A DNA stretch of 64,000 bases from Microvelia longipes (GCA_018340805.1 JACMZG010001870.1:48943682-49007681); one strand, 5' to 3'; shown: positions 32,245-43,941, counted from the first letter of the stretch. The notes: generated by a model from the letters alone, not told the origin. Numbers and translations: made by a program.

Positions 32245-32749
32245 AGTACGTTCACACACACTTTAGATCCGCGTATCGTATTTATGATCTCTCAATACGG
32301 TAATGTAAGCTGTATGAACCATGCGGAGGGGATCCAATCGCATACGCTAGAACTAGGGAGATGGAATCTAAATGGATCCCCGATACGCTGTCTTTTTGTG
32401 TGTGTACCTTTAGAGACGATCGTATTAACGGATAACCTTCTCGTCGAACTTTATTTCACTTTATTTCACGTCTATAAAACCGTTTTTGATCAAATAACTT
32501 TTGGAAATTATTTTTTTTTAGTGTAACTTTATTATTATGCAAAGAAATCACAATTTATTTAAATATATTTTTTGTTTTAAACTTCCTTTTAACCAAAAGT
32601 GAAGCTTCACTATACAAGACGCCATGTTTGGCGGATCAGTTATCACTCGATCGACTAAACAAATACGCTGCAAGAACCGTGAAGTTAGTTGACCGTATTG
32701 TATACGTATTCTATACGATCCGCGGATCTAGAGTGTGTGTGAACGTACT
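32245..32749. mobile_element. 505-base TIR element
   Basis: Ends AGTACGTTCACACACACT...TAGATCCGCG on the left and the complementary CGCGGATCTAGAGTGTGTGT...ACGTACT on the right, about 30 bases each with small mismatches. No transposase is encoded, so it is a non-autonomous element. A target-site duplication is not clear. Confidence 0.75.
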
Positions 32750-33930
32750 AAATAAATAAATACCTGTTATATGAAGTACAGGCGAGGTAACGAGAAAGAA
32801 TAATAGGTGAAGGAATTTTAGGAATAAGAACGTTTACCTGTTTTTTGATTGGTTTAACACTAGAGCACGGCTCATAAAAAGTGAATAAAACATAAACTTA
32901 AACAATAATCGTGAACAATTGAATGAACATTTCGAGTACGCTGCCATCTACGAGCATGGACACGAGAAGACAAGAATAAAAAAAATGTGAGGGGGAGGGG
33001 ACGTAATCAAAAAGGCGGGAAAACAAAACATAAAAAATTAAACTAAACAAAGATCAAGTAATCAGCAACGGCGCCAAAATACAAATTAAAAAAATAATCA
33101 AAAACAAACAAAAGGTATTTTAAAGACGATAAATTCGGTGATTTTCACCGGTCTCTGCCATTCAGTGGCGGTATTATGTCATTATCTCATTAGTACGTAA
33201 TAAGTTAGACTATTAAAAGTATTTGATACAAATAATTCTGAATAAACTATTTGTTTGCACAAATAATTTACACTTACAATAAATAATTACTAAAAAATGT
33301 ATTTAATAACAGTGCAAAGTCGGCTCTATACCGTGGTGCAGTTCCTCTCTTATTTTATCAAATAGTGCTATAGAAATTTATTAAAACAAGTATCTTTTCC
33401 AAAACCTTAATATTTGTAGCTTGCCTGGTAATTCTATAATCTACAGCGGAAGTTTGGATATCAGCGAGGCTTGCGGACAAGGCTAACTCTTATCTGTCCT
33501 ACTTACCTTGAAGCATATTCTCACTATTACTAACTTTTACTTTAAAAATGGAATAATTTTTAGTGCTATAGCATATTACATTTTATTATAGAAGTGACCC
33601 AATCTTAGCAGTTAAGCAGCTAGTACATTCACCAATAAAAATAAACTTGTCTCTGTTAATAAGTTTCGTGCTTCCTTTTTGAATGTTGTATTTGTAATAT
33701 AATAGATCCTGTAAAGAAGTGGAACTTATACTCTCTACTTCGAACTCACTACGCTCGTCTTCAGAATATCATAGTGATCAAATACTTAATGTTTGTTCTC
33801 GGAATGAAGAGTTAACCAAACGTCTACGGCCTACAATGTAGAAACACCAGTCTCGCAACGCTTAACCTCAGCAAAAATATGACCTAGCCTCTTGGGCGAT
33901 AAAACTTCAGATTCGTGTCGTTTTTAGCCG

Positions 33931-33934
<4 letters not shown>

Positions 33935-33991
<57 letters not shown>

Positions 33992-33998
33992 ATATATG
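33935..33998. repeat. TA dinucleotide tract
   Basis: About 60 bases of TA repeat with one break; it opens a repeat block that continues with the ACTTGGTACAAAAATCAACC element. Confidence 0.9.
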
Positions 33999-34009
33999 TA
34001 TTTCTAGAC

Positions 34010-34520
34010 ACTTTCTTGTAAACACTCTATCTTTCGAACGGATTAATATTTTTTAACCAAACTTGGTACAAAAATCAACCTTTGGGAGGACACAAACCCT
34101 AATGAAAACCAGGTTTTTGTGACGTCATTAACCCGGTTTGCTGAGTCAGCGAAATTTTCAAAAAAATCGGCAAAATTCAGGTTAATAGTTTTTGCCGCGA
34201 AAAAAGGTCGATATTTATGTTTTTTGAGGCGCTGAATCAAATGAAACCGGTCCGAAGTCGATACAACCACTCTAAGTGACCAAAAAGTCGAAAAAACCAT
34301 TGTAAATTACCAGAAACCAAAATTTAGGTCGATAAAAAATAAATTTCGAGTAGGGTGTCGTTTTCTATGTATTTTTGGGCGCTGAATCGAATGAAACCGG
34401 TCCAAAGTCGATACGACCACTCTAAGTGACCAAAAAGTCGAAAAACTACAAAAATTATAGAAAACCCAAATTACGGTCGTTGAAAATTTTGAGTAGGGTG
34501 TCGTTTTCAATGTTTTTTGG
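34010..34520. repeat. Dispersed repeat with internal tandem of about 165 bases
   Basis: Begins with CTTTCGAACGG and ACTTGGTACAAAAATCAACC and contains GTGACGTCATTAACC, as does the block at 41640-41830. Inside, a unit with GAAACCGGTCC(A/G)AAGTCGATA, CCACTCTAAGTGACCAAAAA and GAGTAGGGTGTCGTTTTC occurs about two and a half times. Confidence 0.7.
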
Positions 34521-34524
34521 GCCT

Positions 34525-35066
34525 CTGAGAATGCCAGTGGTCCGGAATCAATACCCTGAGTACCTGGGTTCACATCCTGGAAGGGTCTATAATTTTTTAT
34601 CGTTTTTTTTATTTAATATAAGTTTACAACTAGAAAATAATTCTGGCGCGGTGGTCTGCATGTCGGGCGAATTTCCTTTGGATGCGAGTTCTCAAACCCA
34701 GAGTACCTGGGTTCAAATCCTAGTAGGGACAATAATTTTTTATCGTTTTTTTTTACTTAATATAAGTTTACAACTAGAAAATAATTCTGGCGCGGTGGTC
34801 CGCATGAGTTACGAGGAGTGCTAGACAATTAAGTAACTACTTAGGTTCTAAAGCATGAACCGGAACCACGCTATGGGCATGGTTCTTGCATAAGCAAGGA
34901 ATGGGTTGTTTAGCACGGAAACACGGATTCTAAATGAAATTCGCCCGACAGCGGACCACCGCGCCGGAATTATTTATTTAGTAGTTGTAAACTTATATAA
35001 TGTAAAAAGCACATAAACACGCATCCAAAGGAAATTCGCCCGACATGCGGACCACCGCGCCAGAAT
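34525..35066. mobile_element. Cluster of tRNA-derived SINE copies
   Basis: Several partial copies carry TGGCGCGGTGGTC (A-box-like), TGGGTTCAAATCC (B-box-like), and a tail TTTTTTATCGTTTTTTT followed by TTTACAACTAGAAAATAATT. Two are direct (about 34550-34640 and 34640-34805). Two inverted ends lie at about 34940-35010 and 35028-35066. The pol III box pair points to a tRNA-derived SINE. Confidence 0.65.
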
Positions 35067-35334
35067 TTTCTTAGAATTTCATAATTCCCGTACCTAAGGT
35101 AGAATGACTTCTCTCTAATAGTCTCGCTAATAGTCCAAGAGCCAGGGCTAAAAAATGTGACTCATTTCGTACTACTTTAAACCAAATGTTTCTGAAAATA
35201 TACCTTAAATTATGAGGAAAAAACATAGAAACATCAGAAACATTTTTCATTGTACCATTAAGTGGCAATAACAACTAAATATTCATAAAACGAGTCAAAA
35301 ATACAACTTCTTAATAGTTATAAAGTTAAATAGT

Positions 35335-36925
35335 ATCTACCTTATAGCCCAAGAGCCGGACCTGAAAAATATTACTCATTTTGTACTACTTCAAACTAAA
35401 TATTTATGGAAATGTACCTTAAAATATGAAGAAAAAACATAGTCTGCCTATCCAGAGTGGCAGACTCTGGATTATTTGATTGCGCATGTTAAAAAATTTT
35501 ATACAATCGCACAAATTTCAGTTTTCTCAAAATAAGTGGATTCCTGTGGGTCATATGCAAAACACAAAGAAAGCATTTTTAAAGCTACTATAATACGACA
35601 CACGGCTAAAATCAATTGACAGCCCGCCAAAATTTCAATGCTTTCAACCCTCTTTTTTTAATAAAAAAATCCCTTCTTTTATGTAACAAAAAAATTCCCT
35701 ACCTTGGCAACACTGAAAGTCAGGTTCTGTTTTGAATTCTATTATTTGTTTTTATTTGATATCGTATTTTTTTTATTTTTAAAAATGATTTATTTACTTT
35801 TTAAGAAAGAATATTGTTGTATCTTATAAATTTACCAACTAAGTGTTGCTTTAAATTTGTTCGGGAAGTATGAATTAAGTGGAGTTAAAGTTGTTAATTA
35901 CGTAATGCAATGGATCATAATAGTTCTTTGATAAAAGTTTAACGATTTAAATAAATTGTCAGTTATAATTACTTTTTTCTAAAACAAACTGCTTTTTTGT
36001 GTCAAGTTTGTATAATTGACTGCGTATTGTTTCATATTATAAAAATAATATGACACAATATGCATTCAAGACTTAAAAAAGTCAAGACTGTCATCTATTG
36101 AAAGACCTGGCATTTTCAAAAAAAATGCTGTCTTTTGGTTGACAGAGCACAGAACCTGCGCTGTACTCAAATAGCCAGAAATGCTTGAAGAATACGTCAA
36201 TGTCCAAGCGTAACATATAGGCACTCAGATCATATTACAACTTCGCAATAATTGGATGAATTGAACAGATTGGAATGAAACGAAACGAAATCAAACAGAT
36301 CAATGTGCACAATGAGGGAAATAAAAGCGACGCGAGGTTACAAATATTTACAACCAGTGTTGCCTTTTTATGATTTTATTTACGAAAAAGGTATTTTTTT
36401 ATACCGAGGTTGGCATGAGGTGGAGGGGGAAAGAGTGGGGTCGGTCTGAACCAATAGAATTCTTTCCCTCACAGATTTTTGGCGCGCTGTCAATTGATTT
36501 TAGCCGTGTGTCGTACTATAAACTTTCCTATAAGACAAGTGTTTTTTCGTCAAAAAACACGGATAATTACTGCTAAAGTTATGACATTTGTTAAATGACC
36601 AAAAAACTGCTGACTTTATATAAATTAACCATTTTTCGATGTTTTTGAAAGAGCAATACCTTTTGTTGTGGTCATCCGAGTTTAATGATTAAACACTCGT
36701 TTTATAGACCATTTTATCACCTTAATAAAATGTTCTCTTCATGTTTTGCACACGACCCACAGGGAACCACTTATTTCAAGAAAACTGGAATTTGTGCGAT
36801 TTCATAAAATTTTGAGCATGCGCAATCATATAGGATAGGTAAACTATGTTTTGGAAAATTTTAATTTTTAAGTAGTATAAAATGAGTCACGTTTTTCAGG
36901 TCCTGCTCTTGGACTATACTAGAAC
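35335..36925. mobile_element. Foldback element interrupted by a TIR element
   Basis: The left arm (35335-35593) and right arm (about 36620-36925) are imperfect complements; matched words include GCGCACAAATTT / GAATTTGTGCGA, AAATAAGTGG / CCACTTATTT and CCTGTGGGTC / GACCCACAGGG. The centre is occupied by the separate TIR element at 35594-36515. A tandem partial copy of the left arm lies at about 35115-35240. Confidence 0.65.
35594..36515. mobile_element. TIR element, copy A (about 920 bases)
   Basis: Ends TACGACACACGGCTAAAATC and the complementary GATTTTAGCCGTGTGTCGTA, about 30-base inverted repeats including CAATTGACAG. The octamer TACTATAA flanks both sides (35586-35593 and 36514-36521, the latter overlapping the end by two bases), which fits an 8-base duplication. 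No transposase is seen. Copy B lies in opposite orientation at 56801-57686. Confidence 0.85.
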
Positions 36926-36965
36926 ACATGGCTAAAATCAGTCAATTGCATAGGAAAATAGTGTT
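36885..36965. repeat. Diverged end of the same TIR family
   Basis: ACACATGGCTAAAATCAGTC and the following CCAATGAGATTGG resemble the element at 56480-56750; only one end is seen. Confidence 0.4.
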
Positions 36966-37344
36966 GAAGAACCAATGAGATTGGTCCAATTTAAAATGGT
37001 TGGGGTGACTAAACCTAGGTCTTACGAGGTGTTTTGTACTTGTTAATATTCTAATGTCTATAGGTATCTCTGTGATCCGTTGTTACTAGACCCCGATTCT
37101 TTTGCCTTCTTACGAACTTACGTAACAAATAGTCCTACAGATGACAAAGTGTTTGGCTATTGCGTCAGCGTATAGCAATTATTGCGTAGCGAAATATAAA
37201 TTTAAGTCCGGGCGAAAAAAAAATATGGAAAAGTGTTTATGGAGGCAAAGCGATATGCCGCTGGACAGGTTCAACCAATACTTATTAAGCATAATATATT
37301 ATATTAAGCTTATAAAACTTATTAAACTTATTATTAAATAAAAA

Positions 37345-37505
37345 ATGACGCTTTTTTATATCTATCGACAGGCACCAATAAAAATTCAGCTATAAAAAGA
37401 ATTCTAACGTTGAATTTTTTAGCATTTTTTAAAATAAAAAATGACGCTTTTATATATCTATCGAAAAACAAAATCAGCGATAAAAAGAATTATATTGTTT
37501 CATTC
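37345..37505. repeat. Two-copy tandem duplication
   Basis: AAAAAATGACGCTTTT, TATATCTATCGA and ATAAAAAGAATT occur twice, about 95 bases apart. Confidence 0.7.
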
Positions 37506-37854
37506 AGGCTCCGCCCCACGGAGCGTCCACCTATAGAATCTCTCACTAACTTCTATTGAGCTGTCAGAACTAATTTAACACCAGCTTACGTTTGTTTGCA
37601 ACGTCGAACGAGTTTCATCTGTTTAAAAGTATTGAATCAATACGCATTTGAAACAATTAAGCTAATTGTCTTTTTGAAACGCTGATACAAGCTATTGTTA
37701 TCGACCTATAATTATCTTAATTGTATATTTATAACACTTTAAGGTCAGAAGAAGGTCAGACTACTTTTGTATTTACCAAGTTTTAACTTAGTTCAGTGTT
37801 AAGGTCGTGGATCCATAAAATACTTTTTAACAAACCAATCGTGAATGTACTATC

Positions 37855-38285
37855 ATAACAATCTTGTACTATCAGTTTTACCCTAATATAGTATACCATC
37901 AGTTTTACCCTATATAGTCAGTTTACCATCAGTTACCCTAATATATTGAATACCATCAGTTTTACCCTAATATAGTGTACCATCAGTTTTACCCTAATAT
38001 TGTGTATCATCAGTTTTACCCTAATAAGTATACCTATAGTTTACCCTAATATAGTGTACCATCAGTTTTACCCTAATATATTGAATACCATCAGTTTTAC
38101 CCTAATATAGTGTACCATCAGTTTACCTAATATTGTGTATCATCATTTTACCCTATAAGTATACCAATAGTTTTACTCTAATATAGTGTACCATCAGTTT
38201 TACCCTAATATAGTGTACCATCAGTTTTACCCTAATATAGTATACATCAGTTTTACCCAAATATAGAATACCAATAGTTTTAATA
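37855..38285. repeat. 27-base satellite, about 16 copies
   Basis: Unit of the type TACCATCAGTTTTACCCTAA + TATAGTG. Copies are variable, with frequent one-base losses in homopolymers. Confidence 0.9.
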
Positions 38286-38589
38286 ATAAACTGTGTTTTT
38301 AGTGGTACTCTATTCAATAGTTTACCAAATCCGTAGATATACCCACAGTATTGCAACACAAAGTTGTATACTTGTTTATTATATGAAGGTATACAATTGA
38401 CCCCGAGTTTTACTCAATTGGACGGTTACCCGATTTTAAAAATATGTATAAATGGTATGCAATGAATCTTAAATTAATTCTAGTAATGAGATGAAATCTA
38501 GCACATTTATTGATCATAAATATCTGCACATAAGTATCTTAAATTTTTCTTATAATCTTTTAAAAATTTATTTTTAAACACCGTCAAAA

Positions 38590-39306
38590 ATGATTTCACT
38601 GGAGAACGAAGAAATTTATGAATTCGACTTCACGCCCCCGACGCGTGAATATTTTAGTCGAATCGTTTTTGCGTTAAACGACGAGATGAAGTACCTGATC
38701 AAAAAATTCGGTGAATGTCATTTCGATAGTTTGACTGTTCTGCTCTACGACGTCATTACTAACTTCGAAAACACACTTTCCACGGTTAAAGAACTCAACA
38801 AGCTGATAGAAAACTTGAAAAACGACATGAGAATCTTAGAGCAGCAGTTCACAAAAGAAAGGGAAATGAGGAAAATCGCTGAAAATAAATTATTAGAAAA
38901 TGAATTTCAAGACGAACAAGAACAGATCGACTTGCAGCAAACTTTGAAAATCAGAGACGAACAAATAAAATCTTTGAAAAATAAATTATCAGAAATGTCT
39001 GATGAAAATCTTAAGTGTGATTATACAGAATTAGAAAATGAGAATATGGAGTTGAAATCGGTGATTGTGTCGCTGAAGAAAAAGATGAAGATATTGGAAG
39101 ATGTCTTTCAAATGAAAGGAAAAGACGAAGAGAAATCAGATGAGGAAATGATAGTCAGTAAAGATTTGTTAACTTGGATCGACTTGTTTTATTTGTTGGT
39201 AATACAACAATTTAATTTTAAAAGATTTAATATTATTAATTGTAATCATGGAGGTATTTTATTAGAGAAGCCATATCGGCTGAACACCAAAAAAGTTACC
39301 TGTTAA
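38590..39306 (+). CDS. Intronless 238-residue coiled-coil protein, RH1-like
   Basis: The N-terminal part (about 17-95) has the pattern of an RH1 domain: an alternating helix FALNDEMKYLIKKFGE, then LTVLLYDVITNFE and KELNKLIENLKND. A long charged coiled coil follows (about 60-180), with QQFTKEREMRKIAENKLLE resembling the same region of JIP3/JIP4 scaffold proteins, which bind kinesin and dynein. The tail after residue 185 is unlike any family. It is a single open frame inside a MADD intron, so it may be a retrocopy, a nested gene or a fragment of a longer gene. GAA/AAA codons dominate. Not verified. Confidence 0.45.
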   Translation: MISLENEEIYEFDFTPPTREYFSRIVFALNDEMKYLIKKFGECHFDSLTVLLYDVITNFENTLSTVKELNKLIENLKNDMRILEQQFTKEREMRKIAENKLLENEFQDEQEQIDLQQTLKIRDEQIKSLKNKLSEMSDENLKCDYTELENENMELKSVIVSLKKKMKILEDVFQMKGKDEEKSDEEMIVSKDLLTWIDLFYLLVIQQFNFKRFNIINCNHGGILLEKPYRLNTKKVTC

Positions 39307-39652
39307 CCTTCGATTATTCATATAATAGAATAAACAGTGCAAAATTTCTGTTAATTATTATAATATAAATTATAATAATAATTCCTCCCACCATTATTAA
39401 ATTCACAATATTATTAGAAAATATCAGTTTCGGATTTTATTGCAAACACAATACTTTTCCTGTATACCTACGGTTTGGATGAGTAAAAGTAAAAATTAAT
39501 AATGATAAGAATATAGTGTAACAAAAATATTATAAAATTAAATAAATCTTTTATTTAAAATGTCATAAACTTGTCTACAAATTAAAAAAACAATTTAATA
39601 GTTGTTTATAAAAATAGGGCCCCTTAGCCGCTACGGGGTTAACAACTCCAAG

Positions 39653-40020
39653 ATAGTTGACACAGTATAATTGTGCGAGAGACACCTAGGAAATGTAACA
39701 AGCAAAATGCAATGCTACATCTGGGAACTGTTCCATCATTCGACATTTGTCATCATTGATGGCTCGACATAATGTCATGTCCCACTCTGTTTCGTTACGT
39801 CAAACTTATCAGGGCGCCGACAGAGCCTGAACTCACTCTGACCTTCAATTAATTCCGAAGAATATAATGTGAAGTACTTACCAGAGACGAGTAGGTGCCC
39901 TGATGAGTTAGACGTAACGAAACAGAGTGACATGACGTTATGTCGAGCCCAATGATGACGAATGTCGAATGATGGAACATTTCCTAGGTGTCTATCGCAC
40001 AATTATACTGTGTCAACTAT
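39653..40020. mobile_element. MITE with long terminal inverted repeats (368 bases)
   Basis: The first 43 bases (ATAGTTGACACAGTATAATT...) are nearly the perfect complement of the last 43. Complementarity resumes over about 85 more bases (TTCCATCATTCGACATT, GTTTCGTTACGTC) after a 42-base insert in the left arm. No coding content. A target-site duplication is not evident. Confidence 0.85.
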
Positions 40021-40329
40021 TCATGTTTTGCAAAACTCGGTAGTATCAAATGATAAACTCCAAGATACTTGATAGTGTTAACTACCTCCACAGCATTAGG
40101 TCTATGCTGTGCAATATTAATTAGTATTTCATGAACAACTATGGATTATTAATTTTTCATTTGATGGAGGTCGCATTTTATTATTTGCAGAGAAGGCAAT
40201 TACTTTGGTTTTTCTTGATTAAGAGTCAAAAAAATTAGCATCTAACCATTTTTTTACGGGTTATGGCAGTAGAGATATCAAGGAAAACCTGGCGCCAGTG
40301 CTTTCCCTCTGAAATATATCACACAACCA

Positions 40330-41030
40330 TATCAATAGCCTAGCACTTGTGCATGTGCATTATCTATCTCAAAGAGATCATTGATATAGACAAGGAAAAG
40401 CATCGGCCCCAGTACTGTTCCCTTGGGCACTCCGCAGGAGATTTGCTGTTCAGTACTTTTGACATCACTGATCATGGCTACTTGTCTGATCATGCAAATA
40501 ACTTTTAAATAAATTAAATGCAGCACATCGGATCCCAATTGACTCCGTTTTAGTTATCGATAAGTGATGATCAACGGTGTCAAAAGCCTTTTTCAGGTCA
40601 ATAAATATTGCTAAAGATTTGTTACCGATATCGATATCTTTATAAAGTATTCTTGAGTTATGCTCTCTCTTATATTCAGTGAGTTTATGCTCAACAAACT
40701 CACAGAATATTCAGTGAGTTTATGCTCAACAAACTCACAGAATATTCTGTGAGTTTATGCTCAACAAACTCACAGATTATTCAGTGAGTTTATGCTCAAC
40801 AAACTCACAGAATATTCAGTGAGTTTATGCTCAACAAACTCACAGAATATGCGCTCAGCATGTTGAGTGCTACATTTTGACCGAAACCCAAACTGATTTT
40901 TAGAAATAGTTTTGTTTGTTTCTATGAAGTTCACCAGTCTTGTTTTAATACACTTTCTAAGAGTTTTTTTTAGAATAGAATGAAGAAAGATAGGTTTATA
41001 ATTGTTTTTATCTAGGATACTAGATACACA
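40330..41030 (-). pseudogene. Non-LTR reverse transcriptase fragment
   Basis: On the minus strand, reading from the right, come TISKNQFGFRSKCSTQHA (near 40860-40915), FIDLKKAFDTVDHH (about 40570-40610) and ISCGVPKGTVLGPMLFLVYI (about 40385-40445), which are successive blocks of a Jockey/RTE-like reverse transcriptase. It is incomplete, frameshifted, and interrupted by the 35-base tandem array at 40673-40850. Confidence 0.75.
40673..40850. repeat. 35-base tandem array inside the reverse transcriptase, 5 copies
   Basis: Unit ATTCAGTGAGTTTATGCTCA + ACAAACTCACAGAAT. Each unit contains GTGAGTTT and its complement AAACTCAC, so it can form a hairpin. On the minus strand the unit encodes a short piece of the reverse transcriptase (FCEFVEHKLTEY), so the array seems to have arisen from the coding sequence. 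Confidence 0.85.
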
Positions 41031-41639
41031 AAAATTAACAAATTAAATATAATAAAATAAAATAAACAAGTTATAATAAAAATCACGTTTCCTTTAAATA
41101 AAGTCCATTATTGGTGAACATTTTTATAAGTTAATCCAGGTTTTTCGCTTATCATGTTTGGTATGACTGGTAGGTTTTATTTTAAGTATCTAGTAACCAA
41201 TTTCGAGGTTTTTAATTCTATATTCATACATTTGTTCGGAATAAAAATTTTGCTTTGCTATTTTTTCCAAATTATGCTCATTAGCTTTAGTATAAATGAC
41301 TGATTGATGTATAATTAATAGATTTACGCGAAAATCAATAATCGTTGACGCAATATGCAGGGTGAACCTATACTCTGTAATAAACATTGATGTAGTTAAC
41401 GCTAGTTGTTTACGCGTTGAAATCATAATCGCAGATATCGAATATGGTGAGACCTATTATCTCTTCTTGAACCACTTAAACTTTAATAAATAACTTAAGG
41501 TGATTTTTTAGGATGTTTAGGAATGTATGATGTGTAGTTTAACTTGGGTGTTCCCATGCAATACCAAATATTTCGAAAAAAAGTTAACTAGAGGGTATAC
41601 CTTTATTGAGTTTCTAGCGAATTTCCAAAGAAAAAATGA

Positions 41640-41900
41640 GCTTATGTGTATGTATGTACGAGATTATTGTGTCCTAGACGTTCATATGAGTAACTTTCGA
41701 AAGCTTTCTTGGATCGAAATGAAACTTGGTACAAAAATCAACCTTGTTAATGTCCCGAATCTTATTGTTGATGAAATATGTGTGACGTCATTAACCTACA
41801 AAAATGACCCCACAAACGTTTCAAAAAATCACAAATCTTGGGCTGAGTTTTTTACAGACTTAACAATATATGTAAACTCCACAAAAATACGAAGTTTCGT
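41640..41900. repeat. Dispersed repeat, second copy of the ACTTGGTACAAAAATCAACC family
   Basis: Shares ACTTTCGAAAG, GAAACTTGGTACAAAAATCA and GTGACGTCATTAACC with 34010-34140. The open frame across it (41527-41973) is unlikely to be a gene. Confidence 0.6.
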
Positions 41901-41935
41901 TGTATTATCAGTAAGAATTCGGGTTTTATTGATTG

Positions 41936-41972
41936 ACATATATATATTATATTATATATATATATATATATA

Positions 41973-42003
<31 letters not shown>
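41936..42003. repeat. TA dinucleotide tracts
   Basis: Several adjoining TA runs, total about 65 bases. Confidence 0.9.
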
Positions 42004-42696
42004 TATAACATAATAACTATATATAAACAAACATTGTCATTAATTGACGTGTAAACAAATCAAGTTATTTCTTTAATACACTTGAAAATTCGCTTATATC
42101 GCGGCAGTATGCCACTTATATAAACCAAAGAAATTACAAACTGTCAAATTAATTCAACCATGCCACAGTGCGGCCCAAGCGCCGACGCCGCGGAGCGGCA
42201 AAGGCTGAAGGCCTCATGTTTAGTTTCTAAGGTATAAAGATATTTTGAAACTTGCATATTTTTGTCTACGACCGCTATTTTGTCGGGAATAAGTACCCGA
42301 AGTGTTAAAATTGGACATTTTAACTCAAAATTTAGGTTCAAATATTGATTTTTTTGTAATTCCAAACATAATGAATGATTTGCGTTTTTAAGCCAATAAT
42401 AAGGCATTTTTACTCTAGGGAAATTCTTTCTAGAGAAATTAAAAAAATGTGAGTGGCAAAAGGCTTTTATTTATCCCTAGAACCCTAAAACCTAATAAAA
42501 GAATACTTTACAATTTTTTTTCTATTTTTTCGCAAAATTCGTTAGAAGATAAAACCACCAAAAAGAAAAAAAAGTTTATTAATTTATGTCTAATGGTTTA
42601 AATTTAAGAGGGGGGGGACTTTTGGTTCACCTTTTATATAGTATAGTAATTGATTATTAATTAGAAAATATTTCAGAATAAAATGCCTTGTTACAG

Positions 42697-42841
42697 TTTC
42701 CCAAGCAAAGTGGTAAGCTGCGAACTCCAAGTGTTTGGTCTAATAAGTCATCCCCTGGTAGTGGATTCAGATATCACAGTGGTAGTATAGTACCTTCTGG
42801 AACTCCTAGTCCTGACTCAGCAAGATCTTATCTCTATCAGG
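42697..42841 (+). CDS. MADD: MADD exon (e)
   Basis: Encodes [40 protein letters not shown] and SARSYLYQG. It starts after TTACAG in phase 0 and ends one base into a codon at G/GTAAGC, matching the next exon. Ser/Pro-rich linker. Confidence 0.8.
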
Positions 42842-43267
42842 GTAAGCATACGTTCCTTAAGTAGCGTTGAATAATGACCAAGTTTTTTAATAGCCTAAGA
42901 GTCCGAATATGGAAAATGTGAGGTTGCGCGTTTTCATATTTTCTTTCTGAAAAATATATCGGAACAAAACATAATCTGCCTATCTAATGCTCTTTAATGG
43001 TGCATGTTAAATGTATAAAGTTAATAATCTAGCGAAAAAGACAGACGAAGGGTCAAATATGTTGCTTTGTAAGTTGGAAGAAGTTTGATGTTATTGAAAG
43101 CAAAGGGGCCGTAACAGCTCATGGAAGATAATAAAATGATCCTATCCTATAATGCATTAGTTATAAGCAAACTCCGAATACTACAAAGACTTTTTGGAGA
43201 TTATTGTATTAAATTAAATAGTACAATTTTTAAACCTCTATTTTTACACTATGTTTAAAATGTTAAG
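42842..43267. other. MADD intron, no features
   Basis: AT-rich. A short piece at about 42885-42990 (CCTAAGAGTCCGAATATG, ACATAATCTGCCTATC) resembles the foldback family at 35.3 kb. Nothing else is seen. Confidence 0.5.
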
Positions 43268-43397
43268 GTTTGATTGGGAAGGAGAGATCTCCACTTTGGG
43301 ACCAAATGCAGTTCTGGGAGGACGCTTTTCTGGATGCCGTCAGTCAGGAGCGTGATATGGTCGGCATGGACCAGGGCTCCACTGAAATCATGGAAAG
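43268..43397 (+). CDS. MADD: MADD exon (f), start of C-terminal conserved region
   Basis: Encodes [20 protein letters not shown] and [19 protein letters not shown], closely matching the conserved [19 protein letters not shown] segment of MADD. Phases: one base in at the start and two bases in at the end, fitting both neighbours. Confidence 0.95.
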
Positions 43398-43941
43398 GTG
43401 ACAATAGTATTGACAACGTTTTACTTGTGCCATTAAGACTATATAAGCGTCTATGCATAATCAAAATAAAGACATAAATGTGCTAACATTATCGTGATGG
43501 TGCTAGCACATGTGTTAAAACTGTAGGAATTATTGATATAGTCACGACTTTCTAGCCTAGTCTGTAACCCACTCATACTCATTTTCAATTATGGAAAAAT
43601 AATTCTAATAGTTTCTTTTGTAAGATCGTAAAAATCAGAAAGTATGACTTAAAAATATCAGTGTGTACTAAAGAAGTGGTAAACTTTTCATTATATTCGC
43701 GATATCTCATAATTAGTAAATTATTAATGTGAATCTGGAAGGTGGGGCCATTAAAATTAAGTTTTCTTTTTAGACTTAAATATAATGGGCAGGGGGACTT
43801 CTTGTCCAATCTATATAATCTATGATTCTATTTTTTTAATTATTCACATATAATTAAAAATTAGTTTGTTTTTACAGACTTTTTTTGTCCCTTCTTATCT
43901 GTTTTTACAATGTTATAAAATGTTGTTGAAAATGTTGACAG
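43398..43941. other. MADD intron, nothing identified
   Basis: AT-rich, pyrimidine tract before the acceptor TTGACAG. No repeat of note. Confidence 0.6.

Larger units (their letters stand above)
30325..42696. other. Large MADD intron (12.4 kb) full of repeats
   Basis: The intron between exons (d) and (e). Its parts are listed separately: a 102-base satellite, non-LTR fragments, several TIR elements, a SINE cluster, a 27-base satellite, an intronless reading frame and TA tracts. Stretches 32800-33900, 37000-37800 and 41030-41640 show nothing I can identify. Confidence 0.8.

Noticed and set aside
38590..39306. Exon of MADD
   Set aside because: The sequence is unlike any MADD part and the flanking MADD exons join in phase without it.
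41527..41973. 148-codon frame as a gene
   Set aside because: Overlaps a dispersed repeat and runs into a TA tract; no recognisable motif.
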